Source of the DNA: Deltaproteobacteria bacterium
Lineage (GTDB): Bacteria; Desulfobacterota; UBA8473
Reading direction: 5' to 3'
DNA length: 48,486 bases
Assembly (NCBI GenBank): GCA_030623035.1
Contig: JAUXFK010000001.1
Location: 1 to 48,486, forward strand
The first letter of the stretch is position 1. Each line of letters begins with the position of its first letter. The notes beneath the pieces are model-generated. The model made no database searches. It was not told the DNA's origin and saw only the letters and a program-made list of their open reading frames with translations. A program made the translations under genes and the position numbers. Positions 33,793-43,133 of the stretch are shown here, one piece after another.

Positions 33793-34470
33793 ATGAATAA
33801 GAGATTAATCATTGCTATAGATGGCCCATCGGGTGCAGGGAAAAGTACAATAAGTAAGATACTGGCAGAAAGGTTGAATTATACATATATCGATACCGGG
33901 GCTATGTATCGAGCTGTTGCCTATAGTGCGCTTAGGAGAAATATTGATATCGAAGATGAAGATGCGCTTTTTAGGATGTGCGCAGATGTTGACATATCTT
34001 TTTACAAAAAAAACGGTTCTATAAGGGTTATGCTAGACAGTAATGACATTACACAGGGTATAAGATCTCCTGGTTTAAGTCTGTTGGCATCGGATGTTTC
34101 TGCAAAAAAGGTTGTAAGGGACGCTTTACTTCAAATACAGAGAAAAATGGGAGAAAGTGGTGGAGTTGTCATGGAAGGAAGGGATATCGGAACCGTGGTA
34201 TTCCCTGATGCAGATATCAAGATATATCTAGATGCCATTGTGGAAGAAAGAGGGAGGAGAAGATACGAAGAGCTGATAGCAAAGGGAGAGGATGTTAACT
34301 TAAAAGATATAACAAAGGAAATAATATTCAGAGATCGTAACGACAGTTCAAGAGAACTCGCACCTTTGAAACCGGCCAGAGGTGCTTATCATATTGATTC
34401 TACGAATATCACCATAGAAGAAGTAATAAAGAAAATATTAGGGATCATAGGAGCGTTTGAGGGGTATTAA
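33793..34470 (+). CDS. cmk: Cytidylate kinase
   Basis: Phosphorylates CMP/dCMP. P-loop IAIDGPSGAGKSTISK at the N-terminus, YIDTGAMYRAVAYSAL (nucleoside-monophosphate contact), VMEGRDIGTVVFPDADIKIY, and RDRNDSSRELAPLKPA at the lid/C-terminal region, all diagnostic for Cmk. The ATG at 33793 gives 225 residues; a GTG at 33784 would add three. Its position between aroA and rpsA follows the arrangement known from many Proteobacteria. Confidence 0.95.
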   Translation: MNKRLIIAIDGPSGAGKSTISKILAERLNYTYIDTGAMYRAVAYSALRRNIDIEDEDALFRMCADVDISFYKKNGSIRVMLDSNDITQGIRSPGLSLLASDVSAKKVVRDALLQIQRKMGESGGVVMEGRDIGTVVFPDADIKIYLDAIVEERGRRRYEELIAKGEDVNLKDITKEIIFRDRNDSSRELAPLKPARGAYHIDSTNITIEEVIKKILGIIGAFEGY

Positions 34471-34500
34471 CAAAAAATAATTTAGGAGGATTGTCTTTTA

Positions 34501-36279
34501 ATGGAGGAAAAAATCGATAACAAAACAATAAATGATGAGGAGCCTAATCCAAATAGCGAGGAGGAGGATGCATTCTCAACGTTTAATAGCGAGGAAGATG
34601 ATAAAGAAATAGAGATGGAGCAGTTCTATGAAAGCAGTTTGAGTAAGTTGCAAGAAGGAGAACTGGTAAACGGAACGGTCGTTCAGATTACCAAAGACCA
34701 TATAATGATAGATGTGGGTTATAAGTCTGAAGGACAGGTATCCGCCTCGGAATTCAAGGATGAAAATGGCGAGATTAACATCGTGGTAGGGGATGAAGTA
34801 GAGGTCTTGTTCGAGAGAAGAGAGAATGAAGACGGGATTGTAGTTCTATCCAAAGATAAAGCGGATAGTCTGAAAGTATGGAATGAGATCAGTAGAACAT
34901 ACAATGAGGATGATGTAATTGAGGGTACGATCGTCTCCAGGATAAAAGGTGGGTTAGCTGTTGATATTGGAGTTAGGGCATTTTTGCCCGGCTCCCAGGT
35001 TGACATACGTCCAGTTAGGAATTTAGACGACTTAATCGGAAATACGTTTAAGTTTAAAATATTAAAATTCAATAAAAAGCAAAGGAATATCGTTCTTTCA
35101 AGGAGAGCTATCTTTGAAAAAGAAAGAGAAGATTTGAGAGAGGAGACCCTAAAGACCCTGGAAGAGGGACAAATCGTTGAAGGCCTTGTAAAGAATATTA
35201 CAGATTATGGTGTCTTTGTCGATTTAGGAGGGGTTGACGGGCTGTTACACATTACGGATTTATCCTGGGGCAGGGTGAAACACCCCCAGGATATATGCTC
35301 AATTGGAGATAGAATAAAGGTTAAAGTCATAAAGTATGATAAGGAAAACCAAAGGGTGTCTTTGGGGTTGAAGCAGATCACAGATGACCCATGGAGCAAT
35401 ACCGAGGAAAAGTACCCAATCGGTTCGAGGGTTACGGGAAAGGTTGTGAGTCTCACGGATTATGGTGCCTTTATTCGATTAGAAGAGGGGATTGAAGGTT
35501 TAATCCACATATCTGAAATGTCATGGACCCAAAAAATCAGGCACCCATCAAAGATTGTGTCTTTGGATGACACCGTTGAAGCTGTAGTCTTGGATATTGA
35601 TACATCTAAAAAGAGGATATCACTGGGTTTAAAACAGGTAGAATCGAACCCCTGGGATATCGTTAAAGAAAAATATCCGGTAGGTACAAGGATCGAAGGT
35701 ATAATCAAGAACGTGATGGATTTTGGTCTTTTTATAGGTATAGAGGAAGGTATCGACGGTTTGGTTCATGTATCGGATATATCCTGGAAGCAGAAGATCA
35801 AAAACCCATCGGAATTATATCAAAAAGGCCAGCGCATAGAGGCTGTTGTTTTGAATATTGACCAGGAAAATGAAAGGTTTTCCCTGGGCATTAAACAGCT
35901 TGAGGCAGACCCCTGGGATACGATTTCTGAAAGGTATAAAGTGGGTCAGGTTGTATTTGGAAGTGTTACCAATGTTACAGATTTTGGTATATTTGTTGAA
36001 TTAGAAGAGGGGATCGAAGGTTTGGTCCATGTCTCAGAGATTCGTAAGGAAAAAGTAGAAAGTCCCGCTGAATTTGCAAAAGTAGGAGAAAAAATAAGTG
36101 CTTTAATAATAAATATTTTGGAGAAAGAAAGGAAGATTGGGCTAAGCATTAAGCAGTTGGATGAAACTTCTGAAAAAGTAGCGATTCAAAAAATATTGAA
36201 TAATCAAAACAGTGCTACCTCCAATTTGGGAGAATTGATTAAAGAAGAACTGGAACAAAAAGCAGAACGCGAAACATAA
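34501..36279 (+). CDS. rpsA: Ribosomal protein S1
   Basis: RNA-binding protein of the 30S subunit needed for initiation on weak ribosome sites. A 592-residue protein with an acidic N-terminal tail (about 1-45) and six S1 repeats, recognisable as LVNGTVVQITKDHIMID, VIEGTIVSRIKGGLAVD, IVEGLVKNITDYGVFVD, RVTGKVVSLTDYGAFIR, RIEGIIKNVMDFGLFIG and VVFGSVTNVTDFGIFVE. The last four show the GLIH/GLVHVS signature. AGGAGG lies before the ATG with a 13-base gap. The acidic tail is longer than in E. coli S1. cmk is 30 bases upstream and sppA starts two bases after the stop. Confidence 0.96.
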   Translation: MEEKIDNKTINDEEPNPNSEEEDAFSTFNSEEDDKEIEMEQFYESSLSKLQEGELVNGTVVQITKDHIMIDVGYKSEGQVSASEFKDENGEINIVVGDEVEVLFERRENEDGIVVLSKDKADSLKVWNEISRTYNEDDVIEGTIVSRIKGGLAVDIGVRAFLPGSQVDIRPVRNLDDLIGNTFKFKILKFNKKQRNIVLSRRAIFEKEREDLREETLKTLEEGQIVEGLVKNITDYGVFVDLGGVDGLLHITDLSWGRVKHPQDICSIGDRIKVKVIKYDKENQRVSLGLKQITDDPWSNTEEKYPIGSRVTGKVVSLTDYGAFIRLEEGIEGLIHISEMSWTQKIRHPSKIVSLDDTVEAVVLDIDTSKKRISLGLKQVESNPWDIVKEKYPVGTRIEGIIKNVMDFGLFIGIEEGIDGLVHVSDISWKQKIKNPSELYQKGQRIEAVVLNIDQENERFSLGIKQLEADPWDTISERYKVGQVVFGSVTNVTDFGIFVELEEGIEGLVHVSEIRKEKVESPAEFAKVGEKISALIINILEKERKIGLSIKQLDETSEKVAIQKILNNQNSATSNLGELIKEELEQKAERET

Positions 36280-36280
36280 A

Positions 36281-37174
36281 ATGAAAAGGAATCCTGTATT
36301 AATCGGTCTTACAGTTGTTGCAATACTACTTGTCGTCTTTTTTGTGTCTATCTTCACCTTAACGGGCACAACAAAAGGGGGTTTCCCTTTTGTTATAGAC
36401 GAAAAGATTGCTGTAGTGAACATTGAGGGGCCTATTAAAGACTCAAGAACCGTCATAGATCAACTCTTGATGTTCAAAAAGGATAGTGAGGTTAAGGCAA
36501 TTGTGCTGAGGATCGATTCTCCAGGAGGTGGTATTGGCCCGACCCAGGAAATCTATGAAGAAGTAAAGAAGATTAGGAATAAAGGTAACAAAAGAGTATT
36601 TGCCTCTATGGGGTCAGTTGCGGCTTCAGGTGGCTATTATATTGCTTGCGCTGCGGAAAAGATCGTTGCAAATCCCGGGACGATTACTGGAAGCATTGGT
36701 GTAATCATTGAGTTTACAAATGTGGAAGAACTCATGAGAAAGATTGGACTCAAGAGTGTCTTGATTAAAAGCGGTGAGTTTAAGGATGTAATGTCTCCTT
36801 TTAAGACCATGACCGATGAAGAGAGAACTATGCTCCAGGGAGTTATCGATAGTGTTCACAATCAGTTTATAGAAGCGGTCACAAGTAGTAGGAAATTAAA
36901 AAGAGAAGATGTCGTTAAGATCGCAGATGGAAGGATATTTTCAGGAGAGCAGGCAAAGGAATTGGGCTTAATAGATTCTTTCGGTACATTACAGGATACC
37001 ATATCAATGGCAGCTGAATATACTGGTATTAAGGGTGAGCCAAAGGTGGTTTACCCGCCTCAAAAGGGGTTTTCATTACTTGATTTTCTTTTTAAGCATC
37101 TATCCGGTCGTTTTATTGATTATATCAATAATGAAACATATAGATTTAATTACCAGTTTGTGCCGAATCGATGA
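36281..37174 (+). CDS. sppA: Signal peptide peptidase SppA (short single-domain form)
   Basis: Membrane-bound serine protease that degrades leftover signal peptides. An N-terminal membrane segment (about 7-28) is followed by one ClpP-like domain. Ser116 (VAASGGYYIA) and Lys168 (KSGEFKDVMSP) form the catalytic dyad, with the same 52-residue spacing as the B. subtilis enzyme. GTITGSIGVI is also conserved. At 297 residues it is the short form that assembles into an octamer, unlike the duplicated E. coli protein. The ATG is two bases after rpsA, so they are co-transcribed. Confidence 0.93.
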   Translation: MKRNPVLIGLTVVAILLVVFFVSIFTLTGTTKGGFPFVIDEKIAVVNIEGPIKDSRTVIDQLLMFKKDSEVKAIVLRIDSPGGGIGPTQEIYEEVKKIRNKGNKRVFASMGSVAASGGYYIACAAEKIVANPGTITGSIGVIIEFTNVEELMRKIGLKSVLIKSGEFKDVMSPFKTMTDEERTMLQGVIDSVHNQFIEAVTSSRKLKREDVVKIADGRIFSGEQAKELGLIDSFGTLQDTISMAAEYTGIKGEPKVVYPPQKGFSLLDFLFKHLSGRFIDYINNETYRFNYQFVPNR

Positions 37175-37274
37175 AGGCTGTTTTATAATGTATCCTTTTG
37201 GAAAAAAGCAGGTTTTTCAGATGGTGATTCTTTTTTTTATCTGATCAATCACATTACTATGAAAGGGAAGCTGT

Positions 37275-37553
37275 ATGACAAAGAGTGAACTGATTAAGTT
37301 GGTATCCGAAAAGTTAACGAACATCACCAAGAAAGATATGAAAGTTATAGTAGATATTATCTTTGATAGTATGATCGATGCTTTAAAAAGTGGTGAAAGG
37401 ATCGAGATTCGTGGTTTTGGAAGCTTTAAAATAAAGGACAGAGATGCAAGATGCGGGAGGAATCCCAAGACCGGAGATCTTGTAAGTATCCCCAACACGA
37501 AGACCCTTTATTTTAAAGCAGGTAAAGAGTTAAAAGAAAGGGTGGATTATTAA
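37275..37553 (+). CDS. ihfB: Integration host factor beta-like DNA-bending protein
   Basis: A 92-residue HU/IHF-family protein. MTKSELIKLVSEKL at the start, GERIEIRGFGSFKIKDR, RCGRNPKTGDLV at the DNA-binding arm, and YFKAGKELKERV at the end are close to E. coli IHF-beta. Its place behind cmk, rpsA and sppA also matches the E. coli cmk-rpsA-ihfB order. The ATG follows GAAAGGGAAGC. It bends DNA in the nucleoid and in regulatory or recombination complexes. The 100 bases before it contain partial inverted repeats (GTGATT/AATCAC) but no clear promoter. Confidence 0.92.
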   Translation: MTKSELIKLVSEKLTNITKKDMKVIVDIIFDSMIDALKSGERIEIRGFGSFKIKDRDARCGRNPKTGDLVSIPNTKTLYFKAGKELKERVDY

Positions 37554-37804
37554 AGAGATAATATAAAGAATCTATATTTTGGTTTTGGTCATTATGTTTA
37601 AAGAAGTAATTAAAGGCTTGCCGGTTTACGCTCTTATCGATTTCTTCATTAATCTATTTCCCCTCAAGAAGCATTCTACTTTTTCCCACACTTAATTTTT
37701 ATACCGTTTGACCTGGATAAAAAGATTTCCTTGAGAAAACCAGCCAGGAGATTTGATGCAGGGGATTTTTTTGAGGATGAACAATACAAATAGGATATGA
37801 AACA

Positions 37805-38755
37805 ATGACAAGGCTCGCATCTATTGATATAGGTACAAATACAATACGTCTTTTAATCGCTGATATAGAAACTAACGGCGAGTTTAAGAGAATATTACAA
37901 AGAATGGAAATCACACGGCTCGGGGAGAATTTCGTAAAAGGAAGGGGGATATTGCAGGATGCAATCAAAAGGAGTATTGAGGTTTTAGAGGAATATTCGA
38001 ATTTAATAAAAAAGTACAATGCAAAAAAGACATTCGCTGTTGCTACCAGCGTATTTAGAGAAGCAAACAATAGCGATGGATTTCTAAAGAGGGCTTATAA
38101 GAGCACTGGTTTGGAAATAAGGGTTATCTCAGGAATAGAAGAAGCCAGAATCGGTTTTCTCGGTATTGTTTCGGTCATGGGCAGTCTCATAGACAAGACT
38201 TTGGTTATAGATGTCGGAGGAGGAAGTACGGAATTTCTTATAGCAAAAGGGGAAAGCCCAATAACAGCTTTCAGTTTAGACCTCGGAGCTGTGTACCTGA
38301 CCGAAAGGTTTATACAGTCTGATCCTCCAACCCCATCAGAGCTGGAAAACATGAGGGATTTCATCGATAAAAGCTTATCTTCTATTGCTGAATACATACC
38401 TGAAACATGGATCGGTTCCTCCACTTTTAATTTGGTTGGAACTGCTGGAACAGTCACGACCCTGGCTGCATTGGATCAAGAGATGAGAACCTATGATCCA
38501 GACAGAATTAATGGTTATCTTTTAACCAGGGAATCGATAAATCGTATATACAACATGCTAGTAAGGCTTCCCCTTAAAAAACGACGTATTCTCAACGGGT
38601 TAGAAAGAGGAAGGGAGGATATAATCATAGCAGGCACGGTTATTGTCCTGGGAGTGATGGATACCTTTAGGTTTGATGAACTAAAGGTCAGTGATGCAGG
38701 CCTGCTAGAGGGAATCATCATAGATGCCTATGAAAAAGCTGAAGGGTCGCTATGA
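37805..38755 (+). CDS. Exopolyphosphatase / pppGpp phosphohydrolase family protein
   Basis: A 316-residue Ppx/GppA protein with an actin-like ATPase fold: LASIDIGTNTIRLLIADI (phosphate 1 loop), VIDVGGGSTEFLIAKG (phosphate 2 loop), ATSVFREANNSDGFL, and LVGTAGTVTTLAALD. It lacks the C-terminal HD and extra domains of long E. coli Ppx, so it is the short form; polyphosphate and pppGpp activities cannot be told apart. The 251-base gap upstream holds nothing recognisable. Confidence 0.88.
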   Translation: MTRLASIDIGTNTIRLLIADIETNGEFKRILQRMEITRLGENFVKGRGILQDAIKRSIEVLEEYSNLIKKYNAKKTFAVATSVFREANNSDGFLKRAYKSTGLEIRVISGIEEARIGFLGIVSVMGSLIDKTLVIDVGGGSTEFLIAKGESPITAFSLDLGAVYLTERFIQSDPPTPSELENMRDFIDKSLSSIAEYIPETWIGSSTFNLVGTAGTVTTLAALDQEMRTYDPDRINGYLLTRESINRIYNMLVRLPLKKRRILNGLERGREDIIIAGTVIVLGVMDTFRFDELKVSDAGLLEGIIIDAYEKAEGSL

Positions 38756-38853
38756 GATTCGGCTGCACCCATGACATCCCCTTTGTTTATCTATTGTAAA
38801 TACTCAGGCTACATTGACTCTGAAGACTGTCATGGGCTCAACCGGGGCTTCTT

Positions 38854-39615
38854 TTATTTTTTCTTCCTCTGTGCGAATGTCTTCATCCTCTGTTCCATAT
38901 CAGGGTATGTGAAAGTAGCGGCAAGTTCTTTTTCCAACTTGAGACCGGATGCCAGGTCAACCTCCATCCCTTTATTTATACATTCCTTCAAAAGGCCAAT
39001 CGCGGGAAGGCTATTGTCCAGCATCTTCTGTGCCATCTCCAGAGCTGTCTCATTAAGCTTTTCCGGCGTAACCACCTTATTGACCAGACCGATGCGTTCT
39101 GCCTCTTTTGCACTGATCAAATCGCAGGTAAAAAATATCTCTTTGGCCTTCATCATCCCAACTATACGGGGTAATCGCTGTGTACCTCCCCCGTTCATTA
39201 CCAGTCCGAGGCTGGCATGGGTATCGCCCAGAAGAGCATTCTCAGAGGCGACTATCAGATCACAGGTTAGTACCAGCTCAAAGGCACCGGCAATGCAATG
39301 GCCGTTAACTGCCGCAATTATAGGTTTATTTATCGTTTCGATTATTTCAAAGATATCCTCCAGATTTGCATCTGAACTCTCTTTTCCCCTCTTGCGAAGT
39401 TCTGCTAAAAACTTGAAATCTGCCCCTGCTGAAAAGGCCTTACCTGCACCTGTAATAATTCCCACTCCTATCGTTTTATCTTCCTTTATCTCATTGAAGG
39501 CAGAAGCGATTTCTGAGAAGGTGGGGCCATCAAGTGCATTCATCACTTGTGGCCGATTGATGGTTATCTTTGCAATTCCATCCTTGTTTTCAAAGATTAT
39601 GTTTTTATAATCCAT
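38854..39615 (-). CDS. Crotonase-family protein (enoyl-CoA hydratase/isomerase)
   Basis: A 253-residue crotonase: RPQVMNALDGPTFSEIASAF, oxyanion-hole loop FSAGADFKFL, AAVNGHCIAGAFELVLTCDL, and LGLVMNGGGTQRLPRIVG. Compared with classical enoyl-CoA hydratase, the second catalytic Glu is kept (Glu159) but the first is His133 (DTHASLG). It may therefore be an isomerase or another crotonase activity rather than a standard hydratase; this is an inference from motif alignment by eye. It stands alone on the minus strand, converging with the ppx-like gene, with GGAGAT just upstream of its ATG. Confidence 0.85.
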   Translation of the reverse strand: MDYKNIIFENKDGIAKITINRPQVMNALDGPTFSEIASAFNEIKEDKTIGVGIITGAGKAFSAGADFKFLAELRKRGKESSDANLEDIFEIIETINKPIIAAVNGHCIAGAFELVLTCDLIVASENALLGDTHASLGLVMNGGGTQRLPRIVGMMKAKEIFFTCDLISAKEAERIGLVNKVVTPEKLNETALEMAQKMLDNSLPAIGLLKECINKGMEVDLASGLKLEKELAATFTYPDMEQRMKTFAQRKKK

Positions 39616-39811
39616 TTTTCATCTCCTTTGATGATTATAAAGTTAACTCTAAAGAATAGACTCCCTATTTATGGTAGGTTACAGATTTGACAGTTAGATA
39701 GGGCATAGATTTTCTTGGAATTGGCCATTGATCTTTTTCTTTTATTTTATTAAATCCTTTAATTTCAATTGGTTAGTATTCAGAGATATAGTTATAATCA
39801 TTTCTCCTTTT

Positions 39812-40081
39812 GTAACTGTTTAACCAAATAATGATTTGGATGGTCTTTGACGAGCATTTTTGAGTTATTTTGTTAAAGATGTCTTTCCCTGTTTGTAGAC
39901 ATCTGTTGAATTCGTTGGCGATATGTATGCTTCATCCAAGGCGACATAGAGCTTGCCTCGCCTGAACGAGAGCGATAGCGGGAGAAGGCCTGGACTTCCG
40001 TGCAAGACCGCCTGGCGTAGCATTCAGTACGATCGTGCTGGAGCAGGTGTTAACCCTGGAACTTCGATCCTGATTAGTTAC
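39812..40081. repeat. Chimeric relic: family B left end joined to a family A-like right end
   Basis: The left 70 bases (GTAACTGTTTAACCAAATAA through GAGTTATTTTGTTAAAGAT) match family B. The right end (GGAACTTCGATCCTGATTAG then TTAC) resembles the right terminus of the family A element at 10238, and CTGGACTTCCGTGCAAGAC at 39990-40008 is identical to 10087-10105. No target duplication spans the whole. It occupies most of the gap between the crotonase and oxidoreductase genes. Confidence 0.6.
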
Positions 40082-40113
40082 AAATATCCAAGAGACCTTG
40101 CCGTTTTAGGTTA

Positions 40114-41307
40114 CTATGATACAGGAAAATTTTTGTTATAACAGGCCACAGGCATGTCGTTTGCGACAGCCGCCAAACATTTATTGCAGGAAACGCAGGA
40201 TACGGCTTCAGTTTTGCCCTCTTTGATCTCTTTTACCAGTAGAGGTTGTCTTATGAACGGACGACTCATAGAGATAAAATCCGCATATCCTTTCTCAAGC
40301 ACCTCCTCCATATGGGAAACCCTTCGCAATCCACCAACAACGAATAAAGGGACTTCTCCCAATACGGGTTTAATCATCTTCGCAGCCTCGATATTGTATC
40401 CCTCCTGAAGGTCAAACTTCCCCATCATCCTTTTCAGCATGATTCTTGCCAGATGCTTCTTCCACCAGGGCAAGTTCAACACCAACTCTTTTACAGGGAC
40501 ATCACCCCGCATGACATTGAATACAGAGTAGCTCAGCACACCGCAGCTCACCTCTATTCCGTTTATTCCTAAAGACTTTAACCTCTTTGCATATTCTTTG
40601 GCCAAATCAGGGGTAATCCCTTTCTTTGGAGTATAATCTTGCGTGTTGAGCTTTATAAGAATGGGCATGCCTTTGGGTATTTTTTTTCTGATCTCCAGGA
40701 TGACTTCTTTTAAAAAGAGAAATCGATTTTCATCTGATCCTCCCCACGCATCGTTCCTATGGTTGAAGAAGGGTGAGAGAAACTGGTTGATCAGATAACC
40801 ATGGGCGCCGTGTAGTTGAACCCCGTCTGCACCTGCTAGAGCAGCTCGCTTGGCTGCACTTCCGAAGGATTCGATTATCTCCTGGATATCCCCTTCACTC
40901 ATTTCCCTGGGTTTTACGAGTAACATAGGGTCTCTGCCCTTCTTTGAGGGTGCCATGGGAGTTTGACCAATGATTTCTTTGGTTGTCTGCCTGCCCGAAT
41001 GTACAAGCTGAAATACGATCTTGCCTCCATATTGATGAACCGTGTTTACCAGTTTTTGTAACCCATCTATCATCTCATCGCTGTGTATCCCTGTCTGATA
41101 TTTTGCTGCACGGCCCAACGGATGGACGTAAAGGTATCCTGGAATAATCAGACCTATCTCTCCTTTGGCCAGCCTCTCGTACCTTCTGATCATACGATCT
41201 GTTACCAAACCGGTTTCACCTGCCATACACTCGTGTGTTGCAGAATGAACGAATCGATTGTTTATCTGTAAATCTCCGATCCTCATTGGCGTAAAGAGAA
41301 GGGACAC
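40114..41307 (-). CDS. Old-yellow-enzyme-type NADH:flavin oxidoreductase with Fe-S motif
   Basis: A 397-residue FMN-binding TIM barrel of the 2,4-dienoyl-CoA reductase branch: QLVHSGRQTT, GVQLHGAHGYLINQFLSP, NHRNDAWGGSDENR, LFVVGGLRR and FISMSRPFIRQP. The C-terminus carries Cys371, Cys374, Cys377 and Cys389, close to the CxxCxxxCx(11-12)C [4Fe-4S] site of DCR/TMADH enzymes, but the chain ends there, so the FAD/NAD(P) domains of full-length DCR are missing. It needs a separate electron donor. It lies downstream of the ABC importer genes on the same strand, 71 bases away. Confidence 0.85.
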   Translation of the reverse strand: MSLLFTPMRIGDLQINNRFVHSATHECMAGETGLVTDRMIRRYERLAKGEIGLIIPGYLYVHPLGRAAKYQTGIHSDEMIDGLQKLVNTVHQYGGKIVFQLVHSGRQTTKEIIGQTPMAPSKKGRDPMLLVKPREMSEGDIQEIIESFGSAAKRAALAGADGVQLHGAHGYLINQFLSPFFNHRNDAWGGSDENRFLFLKEVILEIRKKIPKGMPILIKLNTQDYTPKKGITPDLAKEYAKRLKSLGINGIEVSCGVLSYSVFNVMRGDVPVKELVLNLPWWKKHLARIMLKRMMGKFDLQEGYNIEAAKMIKPVLGEVPLFVVGGLRRVSHMEEVLEKGYADFISMSRPFIRQPLLVKEIKEGKTEAVSCVSCNKCLAAVANDMPVACYNKNFPVS

Positions 41308-41378
41308 ATTACACCTCCTTTCTTTTTTACATCATCGGGTTATCGCCTCTTTTTCCCTTCGGTTATTCTTTCCTCTTT

Positions 41379-42185
41379 TTAATCCTTCCTTACATCAAGG
41401 GAGTCCCTCAACCCGTCTCCAAGAAAGTTGAATCCCAGAACGACGATCATAATAGCCAATCCCGGGAATGTGGTCATATGAGGGGCAACCAGGAGAAACT
41501 GTCTTCCCTCATTCAGCATACTTCCCCAGCTTGGTGTTGGAGGCTGGGTTCCAAGTCCCAGGAAGCTTAAACTCGCCTCAGCCAATATAACACTTGCTAT
41601 CCCAAAGGTAGCTTCAACAATCAAAGGAGAAAGGATATTTGGCAGGATATGGTGCGTTATTATCCTGACCGGATTGGCCCCCAAGGCCCTGGCTGCAACA
41701 ACATATTCCCGTTCTTTTACGGTAAGTATCTGGCCTCTTACAATTCTGGCATAACCTACCCATCCTGTTATACAGAGGGCCAATACGATATTATTGAGAC
41801 TTGGGCCAAGAACGGCAGTCATTGCAATGGCTAAAAGAATGCCGGGGAATGCCAGGAGGATATCAACAATCCTCATAAATAGCTCATCTATCCAGCCGGG
41901 ATTATATCCCGCAATACAACCGATAAGCGTACCCAATAAAAGGGATATTCCGATTACAGAAATACCAACGAAGATAGAGATTCTAGAACCATAGATTATC
42001 CTGCTCAGGTTATCCCTTCCCAGTCCATCCTGTCCCAAAAGGTGTTGCTTACTGGGGGGGGTTAAGCCGCCTTCCAGGCTCTGTTCGCATGGGTCAAAAG
42101 GGGCTATATACGAAGCGAAAATAGCCACGAAAATCAGTGTACCAATAATACATGCGCCAAAAACGGCAAGTCTGTTTTGAAACAT
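41379..42185 (-). CDS. Oligopeptide/dipeptide-type ABC permease (DppC-like)
   Basis: Inner-membrane permease of 268 residues with about six hydrophobic segments. The N-terminal region includes FASYIAPFDPCEQSLEGGLT and the HLLGQDGLGRDNLSRIIYG motif, and the cytoplasmic EAA loop reads EYVVAARALGANPVRIITHH, as in DppC/OppC/NikC. It follows the DppB-like gene by 17 bases, so both permeases belong to one importer with the binding protein upstream. The two ATPase genes that normally follow are absent; an oxidoreductase comes next. Confidence 0.92.
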   Translation of the reverse strand: MFQNRLAVFGACIIGTLIFVAIFASYIAPFDPCEQSLEGGLTPPSKQHLLGQDGLGRDNLSRIIYGSRISIFVGISVIGISLLLGTLIGCIAGYNPGWIDELFMRIVDILLAFPGILLAIAMTAVLGPSLNNIVLALCITGWVGYARIVRGQILTVKEREYVVAARALGANPVRIITHHILPNILSPLIVEATFGIASVILAEASLSFLGLGTQPPTPSWGSMLNEGRQFLLVAPHMTTFPGLAIMIVVLGFNFLGDGLRDSLDVRKD

Positions 42186-42202
42186 TCCTTTTAAGTCTTC
42201 TT

Positions 42203-43123
42203 TTATCTAAGTTTAATCCTTGGGTCGATATACGAATATGCAATATCTGTTATGAGATTTATCAACACATAGCTTATGGATATGGCAAGTACACACCCCT
42301 GTACCAGCGGATAATCCCTGGTGTTTATAGCCTGGATTAGTAATCTTCCTATCCCTGGCCAGGAGAATATGGTCTCTGTAATTATTGCCCCTGCCAACAG
42401 TGCACCAAACTGTAATCCAACGACTGTGATTACAGGAACGAGTGCGTTTTTTAAGGCATGCCTGAAGATAACCCTTAACTCAGATAAGCCCTTGGCCCTG
42501 GCAGTAACGATATACTCCTCGTTGATTACTTCCAGCATACTTGATCTGACCATCCTGGAGAGTATGGCAGACATCGCTGTTCCAAGTGTTATCGCAGGCA
42601 AAACAATACTTCGCAGTCCTTCATCGCCCGATATAGGAAACCAGCCCAGGTTTACGCAGAACAAAATCATCAGCAGTGGCCCTAACCAGAAATTGGGCAT
42701 AGATACCCCTAAGAGTGCAAAGAACATTGAACAATTGTCCATAAAGGAATACTGTTTTACCGCAGAATAAATCCCAATTGGTAAAGATATGAGTAAGGCC
42801 AGTACCATCGCTGCAATGGTAAGTTTTATGGTTTCAGGATACCTCTTTAGTATCAAATGGATAACCGGCTTTTTATTATAGAGCGATTCCCCAAGATCAC
42901 CTTTTATCGCACCTTTGATAAAAAGCATGTATTGAACGGCTAAAGGCTCATCAAGTCGGAGGGACTCTCTTAATTTTTCTTTATCTATAGCCCGGGCGTT
43001 TTCTCCAAGCATCAAATCAACAGGATCTCCAGGGATAAGATGGATAAGAAGAAAGACAAAAGTGAGAACTCCAAATACGACGGGAAAGAGAAGTAACATG
43101 CGTTTTATGATAAAATCTTTCAT
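42203..43123 (-). CDS. Oligopeptide/dipeptide-type ABC permease (DppB-like)
   Basis: A 306-residue permease with the DppB signature start MLLLFPVVFGVLTFVFLLIH, the LIPGDPVDLMLGENA periplasmic loop and the EAA loop EYIVTARAKGLSELRVIFRH. Six hydrophobic segments are visible. The gene lies ten bases after the binding protein and 17 before the DppC-like gene. The transported solute may be a peptide, nickel complex or another small molecule; permease sequence alone does not decide. Confidence 0.92.
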   Translation of the reverse strand: MKDFIIKRMLLLFPVVFGVLTFVFLLIHLIPGDPVDLMLGENARAIDKEKLRESLRLDEPLAVQYMLFIKGAIKGDLGESLYNKKPVIHLILKRYPETIKLTIAAMVLALLISLPIGIYSAVKQYSFMDNCSMFFALLGVSMPNFWLGPLLMILFCVNLGWFPISGDEGLRSIVLPAITLGTAMSAILSRMVRSSMLEVINEEYIVTARAKGLSELRVIFRHALKNALVPVITVVGLQFGALLAGAIITETIFSWPGIGRLLIQAINTRDYPLVQGCVLAISISYVLINLITDIAYSYIDPRIKLR

Positions 43124-43133
43124 TACAAAACCA

